64,000 nt of DNA from NCBI GenBank assembly GCA_003278925.1, contig QCCN01000005.1, forward strand, positions 1 to 64,000, in the 5' to 3' direction. Origin of the DNA: Prochlorococcus sp. AG-347-L17. Its GTDB lineage: Bacteria > Cyanobacteriota > Cyanobacteriia > PCC-6307 > Cyanobiaceae. Under the pieces are notes generated by a model, which made no database searches, was not told where the DNA came from, and worked only from the letters and a program-made list of their open reading frames with translations. Every line of letters starts with the position of its first letter. The stretch's first letter is position 1. The translations under genes were made by a program, and so were the position numbers. This document shows positions 10,370 to 18,930 of this stretch, one piece after another.

Positions 10370-11113
10370 ATGAAAAATGTAGGAATTTTAATTCAAGCAA
10401 GAATTTCTTCAACAAGATTACCTGGGAAAGTCTTATATCAATTAGGTAAAACCAGTTTTAATTCTATCTCGTTAATGAATAAAAGATTGAATAAAAAAGA
10501 GATCAAAGAAATTGCAGAAGTAGTCATTATTACTAGTAATAATAAAGCTGATAACGCAATAGAGTATTTGTGTAGAAGAGAAAACTTAAAGGTATTTAGG
10601 GGTAGCGAAAAAGATGTCCTTGATAGGTATTTTCAAGCTGCAAAAAAGTTTAAATTCCATACTATAATAAGACTTACTTCTGACTGTCCGTTTATAGACT
10701 TTAAAGAGGTATCGAAAGTTTTAAATATACACAACCATAACAAAAACGAATACACATCTAATAGTTTTCAAGATTCAACAATTGTTGATGGTTGCGATGT
10801 TGAAGTTTTTAGTTTTGCAGCCTTAAAAAGGGCTCACAAAGATGCTCAGACAATGAAAGATAGAGAGCACGTTACTACTTTTTTTACAAAAGAAAATAAT
10901 TTTAAAATCTCATTGATTGATCCTAAATTTAAACTTCCTTATACTCGTTTAACACTAGATACTCCTGAAGATTATGAGGTAATTTCTCAGTTAATAGATC
11001 TTGTAGAAGATCCAATTAATATCGATATTGAGACTTTAGGAAAAATATATTTCCAAAAAAAATTAAATTGCATTAATAATTTTATTAAAAGAAATTCAGG
11101 ATGGAATAAATAA
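10370..11113 (+). CDS. Cytidylyltransferase-like protein (SpsF family)
   Basis: ILIQARISSTRLPGKVL N-terminus; GSEKDVLDRYFQAA; IIRLTSDCPFID. Confidence 0.85.
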   Translation: MKNVGILIQARISSTRLPGKVLYQLGKTSFNSISLMNKRLNKKEIKEIAEVVIITSNNKADNAIEYLCRRENLKVFRGSEKDVLDRYFQAAKKFKFHTIIRLTSDCPFIDFKEVSKVLNIHNHNKNEYTSNSFQDSTIVDGCDVEVFSFAALKRAHKDAQTMKDREHVTTFFTKENNFKISLIDPKFKLPYTRLTLDTPEDYEVISQLIDLVEDPINIDIETLGKIYFQKKLNCINNFIKRNSGWNK

Positions 11114-11118
11114 TTTTT

Positions 11119-11793
11119 TTAAAGTTTATTATTCTTTAAAACAAAATTTTTGGAGGGTAAATTTCTAGATTTTTTTAGAAATTTAGCAGGCTGTCCAACT
11201 ACTATGCTGTTTTTAGGAACATTTGAGTTAACGATACTACCAGCACCAATAAAACAGTTTTCTCCTATTGTAATATCGGGGAAAATTGTTGCATTTGCTC
11301 CAATTGTTGTCCATTTACCAATCTTTACTCTACCTGCTATGTAAGATGAGCCCATTATGTGACATCCTTTATCTATAAAAACTTCATGGTCAATAGTAGC
11401 TGAAGTATTGATAATGCATCCCTTAGAAATTTCTGAAAGAGGCATTATTGTGACATTGGGCATAATAATGCTTTCATCAGAGATCTTACAATTTTTGTCA
11501 ATATAGGAGGAGAAATGATGCATTTTTATTTGATACCCTTTTTCTTTCAGTTTTTCTTGTATGGTTAATCTTTCAAAACCATATTCATTTCCTATCGCAA
11601 CAATAAAATTCGAGAACTTCAAATTATTTATTGAATCATAGATATTTATATTTCTGTTTAACCAAAAATCTACATTTTCAATATTTCTAATGCCTTGATT
11701 TTCAATTATAAAAAATTGTTCCTCTTTATCAAATTGTTTATAAAAAAGTAAAAAAAGTACTTTTGCAAAAGAACCTGAACCAAATATAACCAT
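11119..11793 (-). CDS. NeuD-like left-handed beta-helix sugar O-acyltransferase
   Basis: Hexapeptide repeats; IIMPNVTIMPLSEISKGCIINTSATIDHEVFIDKGCHI; VVGQPAKFLKK. Confidence 0.8.
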   Translation of the reverse strand: MVIFGSGSFAKVLFLLFYKQFDKEEQFFIIENQGIRNIENVDFWLNRNINIYDSINNLKFSNFIVAIGNEYGFERLTIQEKLKEKGYQIKMHHFSSYIDKNCKISDESIIMPNVTIMPLSEISKGCIINTSATIDHEVFIDKGCHIMGSSYIAGRVKIGKWTTIGANATIFPDITIGENCFIGAGSIVNSNVPKNSIVVGQPAKFLKKSRNLPSKNFVLKNNKL

Positions 11794-11802
11794 TAAATAT
11801 AT

Positions 11803-12630
11803 TTAATCAGTACTGACTTTATATTGCAAAATATCATTTTCACAATCAAAATTGATGTTATTTCTATATCGACCGAGCATTAAATAAGTAGATTGACAAT
11901 CCTCAACTAACTTCTTAAAAGTGATAGGATCTGCACTCATAGAATGATCTGCACCAACTAAATCATTATCTATAGTGAAATGTTTTTCAATTATTCTAGC
12001 TCCAAGAGCAGTGGCGATAATTGAAGAATTTGATCCAATACTATGATCAGAAAATCCAACTTTTTTTTCAGTTATATTAGCAATTAATTTTATATTGGAT
12101 AAATGATTATCTTCTGCTCTAATTATTGGGTATTTTGAAATACAATGTAGAAAAACTAAATCCGGCTTATTAGGGCAGCTTAAATCATTGTAAGTATTAT
12201 TCGCTGATACTATATCTGAAATTGTACTTACACCAGTTGATAAAATAAGTCTTTTAGCATTTGAATACTTTAGAATGTCCCTAATTAAATCTAAATTTGT
12301 CAAATGAAAAGATGCCACTTTTATAGAAGGAATCCCAATTTCATATAAAATCTTCGCGCTCTTTTTACAAAATGGAGTTGAACAAAATTCAATATCTAAA
12401 TTTCTACAAAATTCACTTAATTCAAAAAAATCATCAGGTTTGAGTTCGCATTTTTTTAAAATTTCAAAAATAGGTGAATTTAAGTTTGTTCTCGTTTCAG
12501 TGAAATATGTTTGAAACTTAGCGATTGTTGCCCCAGCATTTTTTGCTGCCTCAATATGCTTTTTAGCTAAATCAAGAGAACCATTATGATTGATTCCTAT
12601 CTCAGCAATAAATTCAATTTCATTTACCAT
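11803..12630 (-). CDS. NeuB/SpsE-like N-acylneuraminate synthase family protein, short form
   Basis: EFIAEIGINHNGSLDLAKKHIEAAKNAGATIAKFQTYF; EFCSTPF; ASFHLTNLDLI; LSTGVST; GFSDHSIG; IIEKHFTID; ADHSMSADP. Confidence 0.88.
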   Translation of the reverse strand: MVNEIEFIAEIGINHNGSLDLAKKHIEAAKNAGATIAKFQTYFTETRTNLNSPIFEILKKCELKPDDFFELSEFCRNLDIEFCSTPFCKKSAKILYEIGIPSIKVASFHLTNLDLIRDILKYSNAKRLILSTGVSTISDIVSANNTYNDLSCPNKPDLVFLHCISKYPIIRAEDNHLSNIKLIANITEKKVGFSDHSIGSNSSIIATALGARIIEKHFTIDNDLVGADHSMSADPITFKKLVEDCQSTYLMLGRYRNNINFDCENDILQYKVSTD

Positions 12631-13379
12631 GCACTCATTCCTCCATCGAGAGATATGGTTTGTCCTGTTAAATATTTACAATTTGATTCAACAATAGAAC
12701 AAATTAAATTTGATAACTCTTGCACTCTGCATAATCGGTTTTGAGGTACAAGATCACCATAATTTTTAAGAAATCCAGAACCTTGTAATTTTTTATTATA
12801 AATCCCTCCAGGAGCAATGCAGTTAATTTGTAAATCATCATTAGCATATCTAGTTGCAAAATATTTAGTAAGTTGTATTAAACCAGCCTTAGATGCACCA
12901 TAAATCTCAGAACTATTTCTTTGAGTATCAGTATAAATTTTTTGATTAGGAGCTATTAATCCATAAATAGATGCAATATTTATTATTGAGCACTTCTTTT
13001 CTTTTAAATCTTTATTAGGTTTTACAAAAAACTTATAAAATTCAGTAATCCCAACTATTGGCCCAAAAAGATTAATATCACTTACCTCTCTATATTCCTC
13101 ATAAGTTCTTTCTTCAGCTGGGGTAAAAACGGCCACTCCTGCATTATTTATTAAAAGTAATTCTCCAAATCTAAGTTCATTAGTATTTACAAACTTGAAA
13201 AAATCCTTAAATGATTCTCTTTTTCTAACATCCCCATATAAGTAGCCTTTTAAATTTGGATTAGAGGATTCTTTAAAAATATCCATTCCATAACAGTCCC
13301 ATCCTTTTTCTGAGAAATTTCTCACTAATTCGCAACCAACTTGACCTTCTGAGCCAGTAACAAAAACAGTCTTCTTCAT
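12624..13379 (-). CDS. Short-chain dehydrogenase/reductase (SDR)
   Basis: VFVTGSEGQVGCELV, NNAGVAV, SIINIASIYG, YGASKAG, CIAPGGI. Confidence 0.88.
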   Translation of the reverse strand: MKKTVFVTGSEGQVGCELVRNFSEKGWDCYGMDIFKESSNPNLKGYLYGDVRKRESFKDFFKFVNTNELRFGELLLINNAGVAVFTPAEERTYEEYREVSDINLFGPIVGITEFYKFFVKPNKDLKEKKCSIINIASIYGLIAPNQKIYTDTQRNSSEIYGASKAGLIQLTKYFATRYANDDLQINCIAPGGIYNKKLQGSGFLKNYGDLVPQNRLCRVQELSNLICSIVESNCKYLTGQTISLDGGMSAW

Positions 13380-13384
13380 TTTTT

Positions 13385-14167
13385 TTAAATCAAACCTTTT
13401 AAATAATTAAGATATTTAATCAAATTTTCAGAATCTCTATAATACTCTATTGTTAAAAAATCTACATTATATTTCTTCATGAGATCAAGTGCACTATTGG
13501 TAGATAAAGGAGATGGCAAATTATGAGAATCTACAGCATGAACTCCAAACTCATCATAAAAAAAGCTTGGCTCACACAAATGAAATTGATTACAAGTAAT
13601 ATTTTCTAAAAGTTTATTAGAATAAGCTTCAAAGTTAGTTTTGCTATTAATGCAAGTAACCATTGCATGAGCATAATCAAATAAAAGATTTAAATTAGCT
13701 TTTTCACAACTCTCCAAAATATATTCTGCTGAAGTACAAATCATATATGCTCCTGTATTGTAAAAGTTATTATTTTCTATTCCTATTTTTCTAAAATTGC
13801 CAACTATATCTCTTATTTTATTTATTGATTTTTTTGTATTTTCTACCTGTGTCTTTAAGTCTAAGGGTTTAGATTTAGGAAAATATTTATTATCTTTTTT
13901 TTCAACCTCCTCACAATCTCTTGCCGCTTGAAAAGTTAAAGTTTGGATTTTTTCATTAGGTTTAACATATTTTTCAAGAAATTTTATTTGATTATCTGTT
14001 AATCCAATATTCAAATCAAAATCAATGTGATAATGAGTAGTATTGTCAACATTTAAATCGCAAGTTCTTTCTCTGGCTTCAAGCTCATCAGATAATCCAA
14101 TAATATCTAACATATCTTTTTTAATATTGAATAAGTGAGATATAGGCGTTAAAAGTTTCACTGACAT
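13385..14167 (-). CDS. Putative TIM-barrel sugar isomerase/DUF692-like protein
   Basis: 260 aa, LLFDYAHAMVT and FHLCEP segments suggest a xylose-isomerase-like TIM barrel; cassette context. Confidence 0.45.
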   Translation of the reverse strand: MSVKLLTPISHLFNIKKDMLDIIGLSDELEARERTCDLNVDNTTHYHIDFDLNIGLTDNQIKFLEKYVKPNEKIQTLTFQAARDCEEVEKKDNKYFPKSKPLDLKTQVENTKKSINKIRDIVGNFRKIGIENNNFYNTGAYMICTSAEYILESCEKANLNLLFDYAHAMVTCINSKTNFEAYSNKLLENITCNQFHLCEPSFFYDEFGVHAVDSHNLPSPLSTNSALDLMKKYNVDFLTIEYYRDSENLIKYLNYLKGLI

Positions 14168-14187
14168 TTAATAAATTTGATTCTCTA

Positions 14188-15369
14188 ATGTATAGTATTC
14201 TATATGAAAGAATTCAATTGAGCATTCAAAATTTACCTTTTTCACCTCCCTCTTTTACAAAAGAAGAAGAAGAAGCTGTTTTAGATTGTGTAAAATCAAA
14301 ATGGGTTGGTACTGGCCCAAAAACAATTGATTTTGAAAAGAAATTTGCCTCTTATAAAGAAGTAAAATATGCTGCAGCGTTAAGTTCTTGTACCTCCGCT
14401 TTATTCTTAAGTTTAAAAGCATTGGGTATACAAGAAGGTGACGAGGTAATAACTACTGCAATGACTTTTTGCAGTTCTGTTAATGTAATAATGCATTGCG
14501 GTGCGAAGCCTATTCTTTGTGATATTGACTTATACAGCAAAAATATAGACGTTAATCAAATTGAAAAACTCATCACATCAAAAACAAAGGCCATAATTCC
14601 TGTTCATTATGCTGGATTCCCTTGCCAAATGAATAAGATTATGGAAGTAGCATCTGAATACGATCTTTATGTTGTTGAAGATTGTGCTCATGCGATTGAA
14701 TCAAAATTAAATCATCAACATTGTGGAACATTTGGTGATATTGGATGTTTCTCTTTTTATGCCACAAAGAATATAGCTATTGGGGAGGGTGGCATGGCTA
14801 TTTCAAATCACGAAAGTTTAGTTTCCAAAGTACGCATGTTAGGACTTCATGGACTTTCAAGAGATGCTTGGAAAAGATTTGAATCAAGTAACCGAAAAAG
14901 CTACGACGTTATTGATATTGGATACAAGATGAACTTAACTGACATTCAATCAGCAATAGGAATAGTTCAACTTAAACGTTTAGGAGAGATGAGAAAGAGA
15001 AGAAAAGAAATTTGGGATTTTTACAACGAAAACCTTCAGAAATATAATTTAGAGCTACCAAATCTTCCTAAAGATAAAGGAAGCGTCCATGCACTTCATC
15101 TTTACACAATAGGCTTACCACCAAGTATTGATAGAGATCAATTTGTATGGCAAGCCTCTCATGAATATGGAATTACTCTTGGAATTCACTATAAGTCGAT
15201 TAATACATTTTCAATTTACAAGAAGATTTTGCCAAATTATGAGCCTAAAACTAGTTTACCAGTCTCTTTTGATTGGGGAAACAGAACTATTTCACTTAGC
15301 TGTTCTGGAGGCACATCAGAAACTCATTGTGAAAGAGTATTAGATACTATAAAAAAATTGCTAAATTAG
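14188..15369 (+). CDS. DegT/DnrJ/EryC1-family PLP sugar aminotransferase
   Basis: WVGTGPKTIDFEKKFASY, GDEVITTAMTFCSSVN, VVEDCAHAIES, GDIGCFSFYATKNI.EGG motifs. Confidence 0.9.
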   Translation: MYSILYERIQLSIQNLPFSPPSFTKEEEEAVLDCVKSKWVGTGPKTIDFEKKFASYKEVKYAAALSSCTSALFLSLKALGIQEGDEVITTAMTFCSSVNVIMHCGAKPILCDIDLYSKNIDVNQIEKLITSKTKAIIPVHYAGFPCQMNKIMEVASEYDLYVVEDCAHAIESKLNHQHCGTFGDIGCFSFYATKNIAIGEGGMAISNHESLVSKVRMLGLHGLSRDAWKRFESSNRKSYDVIDIGYKMNLTDIQSAIGIVQLKRLGEMRKRRKEIWDFYNENLQKYNLELPNLPKDKGSVHALHLYTIGLPPSIDRDQFVWQASHEYGITLGIHYKSINTFSIYKKILPNYEPKTSLPVSFDWGNRTISLSCSGGTSETHCERVLDTIKKLLN

Positions 15370-15424
15370 TTAAAAAACAATGCCAAGAATTTTTTTTAAT
15401 ACACAAAATAAAAAAGTAATGCTT

Positions 15425-15556
15425 CTACGATATCAACCCAGCATTTATATCAGGGTCTAACAAGTCATCTGAAAGATTACAATTTAAGTCTTTTAAAAGT
15501 TTTGAGAATAGATAAGCTCTGTTACTTCCCATTACTCCAATTAATATTTTTACCAA
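15425..15556 (-). pseudogene. 5' fragment of a second copy of the sulfotransferase-like gene at 15926-16870
   Basis: Translates as (M)VKILIGVMGSNRAYLFSKLLKDLNCNLSDDLLDPDINAGLIS*, clearly homologous to MVKILIGGMGRSGTSLFSKLFQDLNCNLSDDLIDPEINAGIEI, ending at an in-frame stop. Confidence 0.8.
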
Positions 15557-15760
15557 AATGATTTATTAAATTTTTTTAATGATACAACAGTTCATTTTTA
15601 TATCAATTTTAAAATTATTAGTGCTATATACCTTTTTACCTATTTGCAAGACTTACAGGTCGCAGAGGGGTACATTTTGCCATATTTTGACTTATCAAAA
15701 CCTATCTTTTTATTATGATAAATTGGTCAAATAATTTGGCATAACAAGCTTAAATCCAAA

Positions 15761-15829
15761 TGGTGCCAAGCGGACTCGAACCGCTGACCCCCTGCATGCC
15801 ATGCAAATAACCAACGTAGCTATAACTAG
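15761..15829 (-). pseudogene. tRNA-Ala(TGC) pseudogene/remnant
   Basis: Revcomp ...TTGCATGGCATGCAGGGGGTCAGCGGTTCGAGTCCGCTTGGCACCA matches the 3' half of the intact tRNA-Ala at 17162-17234 with one mismatch near the acceptor end; 5' half is degenerate. Confidence 0.85.
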
Positions 15830-15887
15830 CTTTTAGAGGTGTTTCTGATAATTTGCGCGCAGGCCTGCTCTCACAGATAACAATACC

Positions 15888-15913
15888 TGAAAGATAAAAA
15901 ATTTTATCTTTCA
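15888..15913. terminator. Hairpin downstream of the sulfotransferase-like gene, possible terminator
   Basis: TGAAAGATAAAA..TTTTATCTTTCA inverted repeat just past the stop codon; no long U-tract. Confidence 0.4.
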
Positions 15914-15925
15914 ATAAATTCGTTC

Positions 15926-16870
15926 TTAATTTTTTGAATTCCGTAATTTATCTATTACCTTCCTAAATTTATAGGAATATTTCCAAATTCTCGATTTTTG
16001 AATTGAAAATAAAATCTTTTGAAGTTCAAGAGTGCTTTTGTTTAATTCCTCATTTTTAATTTTTAGTTCCTCATTTTTAATTTTTAGTTCCTCAATTTTA
16101 ATTTTCAATTCCTCATTAGCAGATCTAAACTTTTTTTTAAAACGCAAATGCGCGTGTAAAAAAGCAGCACTATTTATAGATGATGCTTTTTTTTTAATTT
16201 CATAATCAGTAAAAATCTCAGCAAAATTTTTATTTTCTAAATCAGACTGAGAAATTGAAACTTTTTCTTTTTTAAAATTTTTAGTCATCCATTTAACGAT
16301 ATCCTCTTTGGAGATGTTTAACTTCAATGTAATATCCTCTATAGAAGCAGCCCAAGTTTCACATATTTCTTTAACTCCAATCGAAGGAAAAGGAACTAAA
16401 GAAAATCTTATTCCTTTGATTAAACACTGATTGATAAGTGATAATGTTCCGCTACTAAGAAAATCAGTTTGATAAGAGGAATCTAAGGTGTAATGTAATC
16501 CTGCATTAACTTTACTAAAAGACATTGTTAGATCCTGCTTATCTTCAGAGTTATAAAAACTAGTATATATTTCATTAGTAAGACGACTAAAGGTGGCCAA
16601 ATAGGGGTCTCTTACTGGAATAATTAATAGTGAAATATTATTTTTATTAAACTCATTAGAATGAGCAATTTCATAAATGAAAGGGCTTTTAGCAACTCCT
16701 GAATCTTGAGAAAGTAAAAAATTGCATATTTGATCAACTTGAATCTCAATACCAGCATTAATTTCGGGGTCTATAAGGTCATCTGAGAGATTACAATTTA
16801 AGTCTTGAAAAAGTTTGGAGAATAGAGAAGTGCCACTTCTTCCCATCCCTCCAATTAATATTTTTACCAA
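15926..16870 (-). CDS. Sulfotransferase-like P-loop protein with C-terminal coiled coil (TTG start)
   Basis: VKILIGGMGRSGTSLFSKLF matches the phosphosulfate-binding loop pattern; (KIKNEEL) heptad repeats near the C-terminus. Confidence 0.65.
   Translation of the reverse strand: MVKILIGGMGRSGTSLFSKLFQDLNCNLSDDLIDPEINAGIEIQVDQICNFLLSQDSGVAKSPFIYEIAHSNEFNKNNISLLIIPVRDPYLATFSRLTNEIYTSFYNSEDKQDLTMSFSKVNAGLHYTLDSSYQTDFLSSGTLSLINQCLIKGIRFSLVPFPSIGVKEICETWAASIEDITLKLNISKEDIVKWMTKNFKKEKVSISQSDLENKNFAEIFTDYEIKKKASSINSAAFLHAHLRFKKKFRSANEELKIKIEELKIKNEELKIKNEELNKSTLELQKILFSIQKSRIWKYSYKFRKVIDKLRNSKN
16046..16116 (-). repeat. About 21-nt in-frame tandem repeat encoding LKIKNEE heptads
   Basis: ttcctcatttttaatttttag-type unit repeated about 3 times with minor variation. 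Confidence 0.85.
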
Positions 16871-17161
16871 AATAATTCTTTAATTTTTTTACCAATATAG
16901 CAGTTCATTTTTATTTCGATTTTAAACATTATTCGCATTTAATATATCAAAATTCAAAAGAATCTAGATTCACCATACCTAGCTGAGCTTTGGCATAGCC
17001 TGTTAGAATAAAAAATAATATATCCCCTTTTACCTATTTGCAAGGGTACTTGTTACATCTTGCAGAGAGTCCATATTAATACATATTTAGACAATAAAAT
17101 TCATCTTGTATTCCTGTGTATTTTCGTTCAAACTAATTAGTATTACTACCGAAAATCCTGA

Positions 17162-17234
17162 TGGAGCCAAGCGGACTCGAACCGCTGACCCCCTGCATGC
17201 CATGCAGGTGCTCTACCAGCTGAGCTATGGCCCC
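17162..17234 (-). tRNA. tRNA-Ala(TGC)
   Basis: GGGGCCATAGCTCAGCTGGTAGAGCACCTGCATGGCATGCAGGGGGTCAGCGGTTCGAGTCCGCTTGGCTCCA: complete cloverleaf, anticodon TGC. Confidence 0.97.
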
Positions 17235-17300
17235 ACTATCTACAAATATATCAATTGAAACCTTGATATTTGTATTTTCAAAATATGAATTTATCTAAAA

Positions 17301-17918
17301 TTAAACTTTTCGCCAAACAGCTAATAATTTTCCTTGAAAAACGACTTCATCTTGATTTAACTCAATCGGTTCATAAGCCGGATTGGCTGCTTCAAGATAT
17401 ATTTTTCCTCCTTTCTTAACAAAATACTTTAAGGTAGTTCCTAAACCGGGAACCATTGCACTAACAATTGTTCCATTTCTAAGAGAGTATGAATCTGTTA
17501 TTGGCTCCATCAAAACCATATCTCCATCTGCAATACATGCGTTTATCATAGAATCTCCATTAACTGTAAGAGCGAAAACATTTTTCTTTTTTAAAACATC
17601 AGAAATATCTAAATTATCTTGAACATCAGAATAAGTTTCAATTAAACCCCCAGCTGCGACTGAACCCATAATTGGTACTCCTTCAATAATTTCTTCAACT
17701 ATTTGCATTGTTCTTGCTTTACCTTCTTGCCATGAGATGTAGCCCTTTTCTTGCAAATGTTTTAAACGACTTTGAATTGGAGCAGGAGATTTTAATCCCA
17801 TAGCTTGCATCATTTGCCGGATGGATGGACTATGTTGGAAGTCTTTCATATATTCCTTTATCCATCCATATAGCTCATTCTGAGCTTGAGTAAGATCATC
17901 CCCTGAAGAAGTTTCCAT
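17301..17918 (-). CDS. lexA: LexA repressor
   Basis: Winged-helix N-terminus; AAGG cleavage region, NGDSM Ser and TTLKYF Lys of the S24 domain. Confidence 0.95.
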   Translation of the reverse strand: METSSGDDLTQAQNELYGWIKEYMKDFQHSPSIRQMMQAMGLKSPAPIQSRLKHLQEKGYISWQEGKARTMQIVEEIIEGVPIMGSVAAGGLIETYSDVQDNLDISDVLKKKNVFALTVNGDSMINACIADGDMVLMEPITDSYSLRNGTIVSAMVPGLGTTLKYFVKKGGKIYLEAANPAYEPIELNQDEVVFQGKLLAVWRKV

Positions 17919-17934
17919 AAAACAAATTTACACT

Positions 17935-17948
17935 AATACATTTGTACC
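17935..17948. promoter_or_regulatory. Candidate LexA box (autoregulation)
   Basis: Revcomp GGTACAAATGTATT fits the cyanobacterial consensus RGTACNNNDGTWCB with one mismatch; 16 nt upstream of the lexA start. Confidence 0.5.
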
Positions 17949-17975
17949 CTTTTATTAATTAGTTTGCAAGTATTC

Positions 17976-18902
17976 CTATTGGATAATACAAGATAAAAGA
18001 GCTTGTTGAGCATGCAATCTATTTTCCGCTTGATCAAAAATTCTACTTTTATGACTTTCAAATATTTCATCAGTTATCTCTTTGGACCTATACGCAGGAA
18101 GGCAATGAAGAATAATTGCATCTTTATCAGCCTTATTAACTAAATCACTGTCAATAGTGAAACCATTAAAAACTTTTTCTTTCTCATCCTTTTGATTTTC
18201 TTCACCCATAGATGACCAAACATCTGTATAGAGAACATTTGCCCCTAAAACAGCAGTATCGAGATCATTAGTAATTTTCAACATATTCTTATTTTTATAT
18301 ATTTCATATGCTTTATCGATCACCAAAGAATTAGGTTCATAACCTTTAGGACATGCAATCCTAACTTCTACTCCTAATAACGCCCCGCATAAAATAAGAG
18401 AATTTGCGACATTATTTCCGTCTCCAATAAATGTCAAAACAACATCTTTAAAATCAAGAAATTCCTCTTTAATAGTTAAAAAATCAGCTAAAGCCTGACA
18501 TGGATGTTCTAAATCTGTAAGAGCATTAATAACTGGCTTTGTAGACCATTTTGCATATTCTTCCAAATCTAAATGATCAAATGTTCTAATTGCGATAACA
18601 TCACAATATCTACTTAAAACTCTTGCAGTATCTTTAATTGGCTCACCTCTTCCTATTTGTGATGTTGAGGGATTTAGGTCAATCGTGGTTCCACCAAGTC
18701 TGTTCATTGCAACTTGAAAACTAACTCTTGTGCGTGTTGATGACTTATCAAAAATTAATCCTAAAACTTTATTACCAAGATCAATATTTAATTTTTTATT
18801 TTTAAAATTATTTGCAAGATCTAAAATATGTAAAACCTCATAAGTTGATAAATCCAAGCTCGATAGGAAATTATTTTTAGCAAGCTTATTTGGTTTTAGC
18901 AT
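17976..18902 (-). CDS. argF: Ornithine carbamoyltransferase
   Basis: FDKSSTRTRVSFQVAMNRLGG, HPCQALAD, HCLPAYR motifs. Confidence 0.96.
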   Translation of the reverse strand: MLKPNKLAKNNFLSSLDLSTYEVLHILDLANNFKNKKLNIDLGNKVLGLIFDKSSTRTRVSFQVAMNRLGGTTIDLNPSTSQIGRGEPIKDTARVLSRYCDVIAIRTFDHLDLEEYAKWSTKPVINALTDLEHPCQALADFLTIKEEFLDFKDVVLTFIGDGNNVANSLILCGALLGVEVRIACPKGYEPNSLVIDKAYEIYKNKNMLKITNDLDTAVLGANVLYTDVWSSMGEENQKDEKEKVFNGFTIDSDLVNKADKDAIILHCLPAYRSKEITDEIFESHKSRIFDQAENRLHAQQALLSCIIQ

Positions 18903-18930
18903 GAATATTTTTAGTTAGATCAAAATTCTA

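Noticed and set aside
1-17234. Prophage or active mobile element in the island
   Set aside because: No integrase, transposase or phage structural gene recognised; only the tRNA-linked duplication suggests past mobility.
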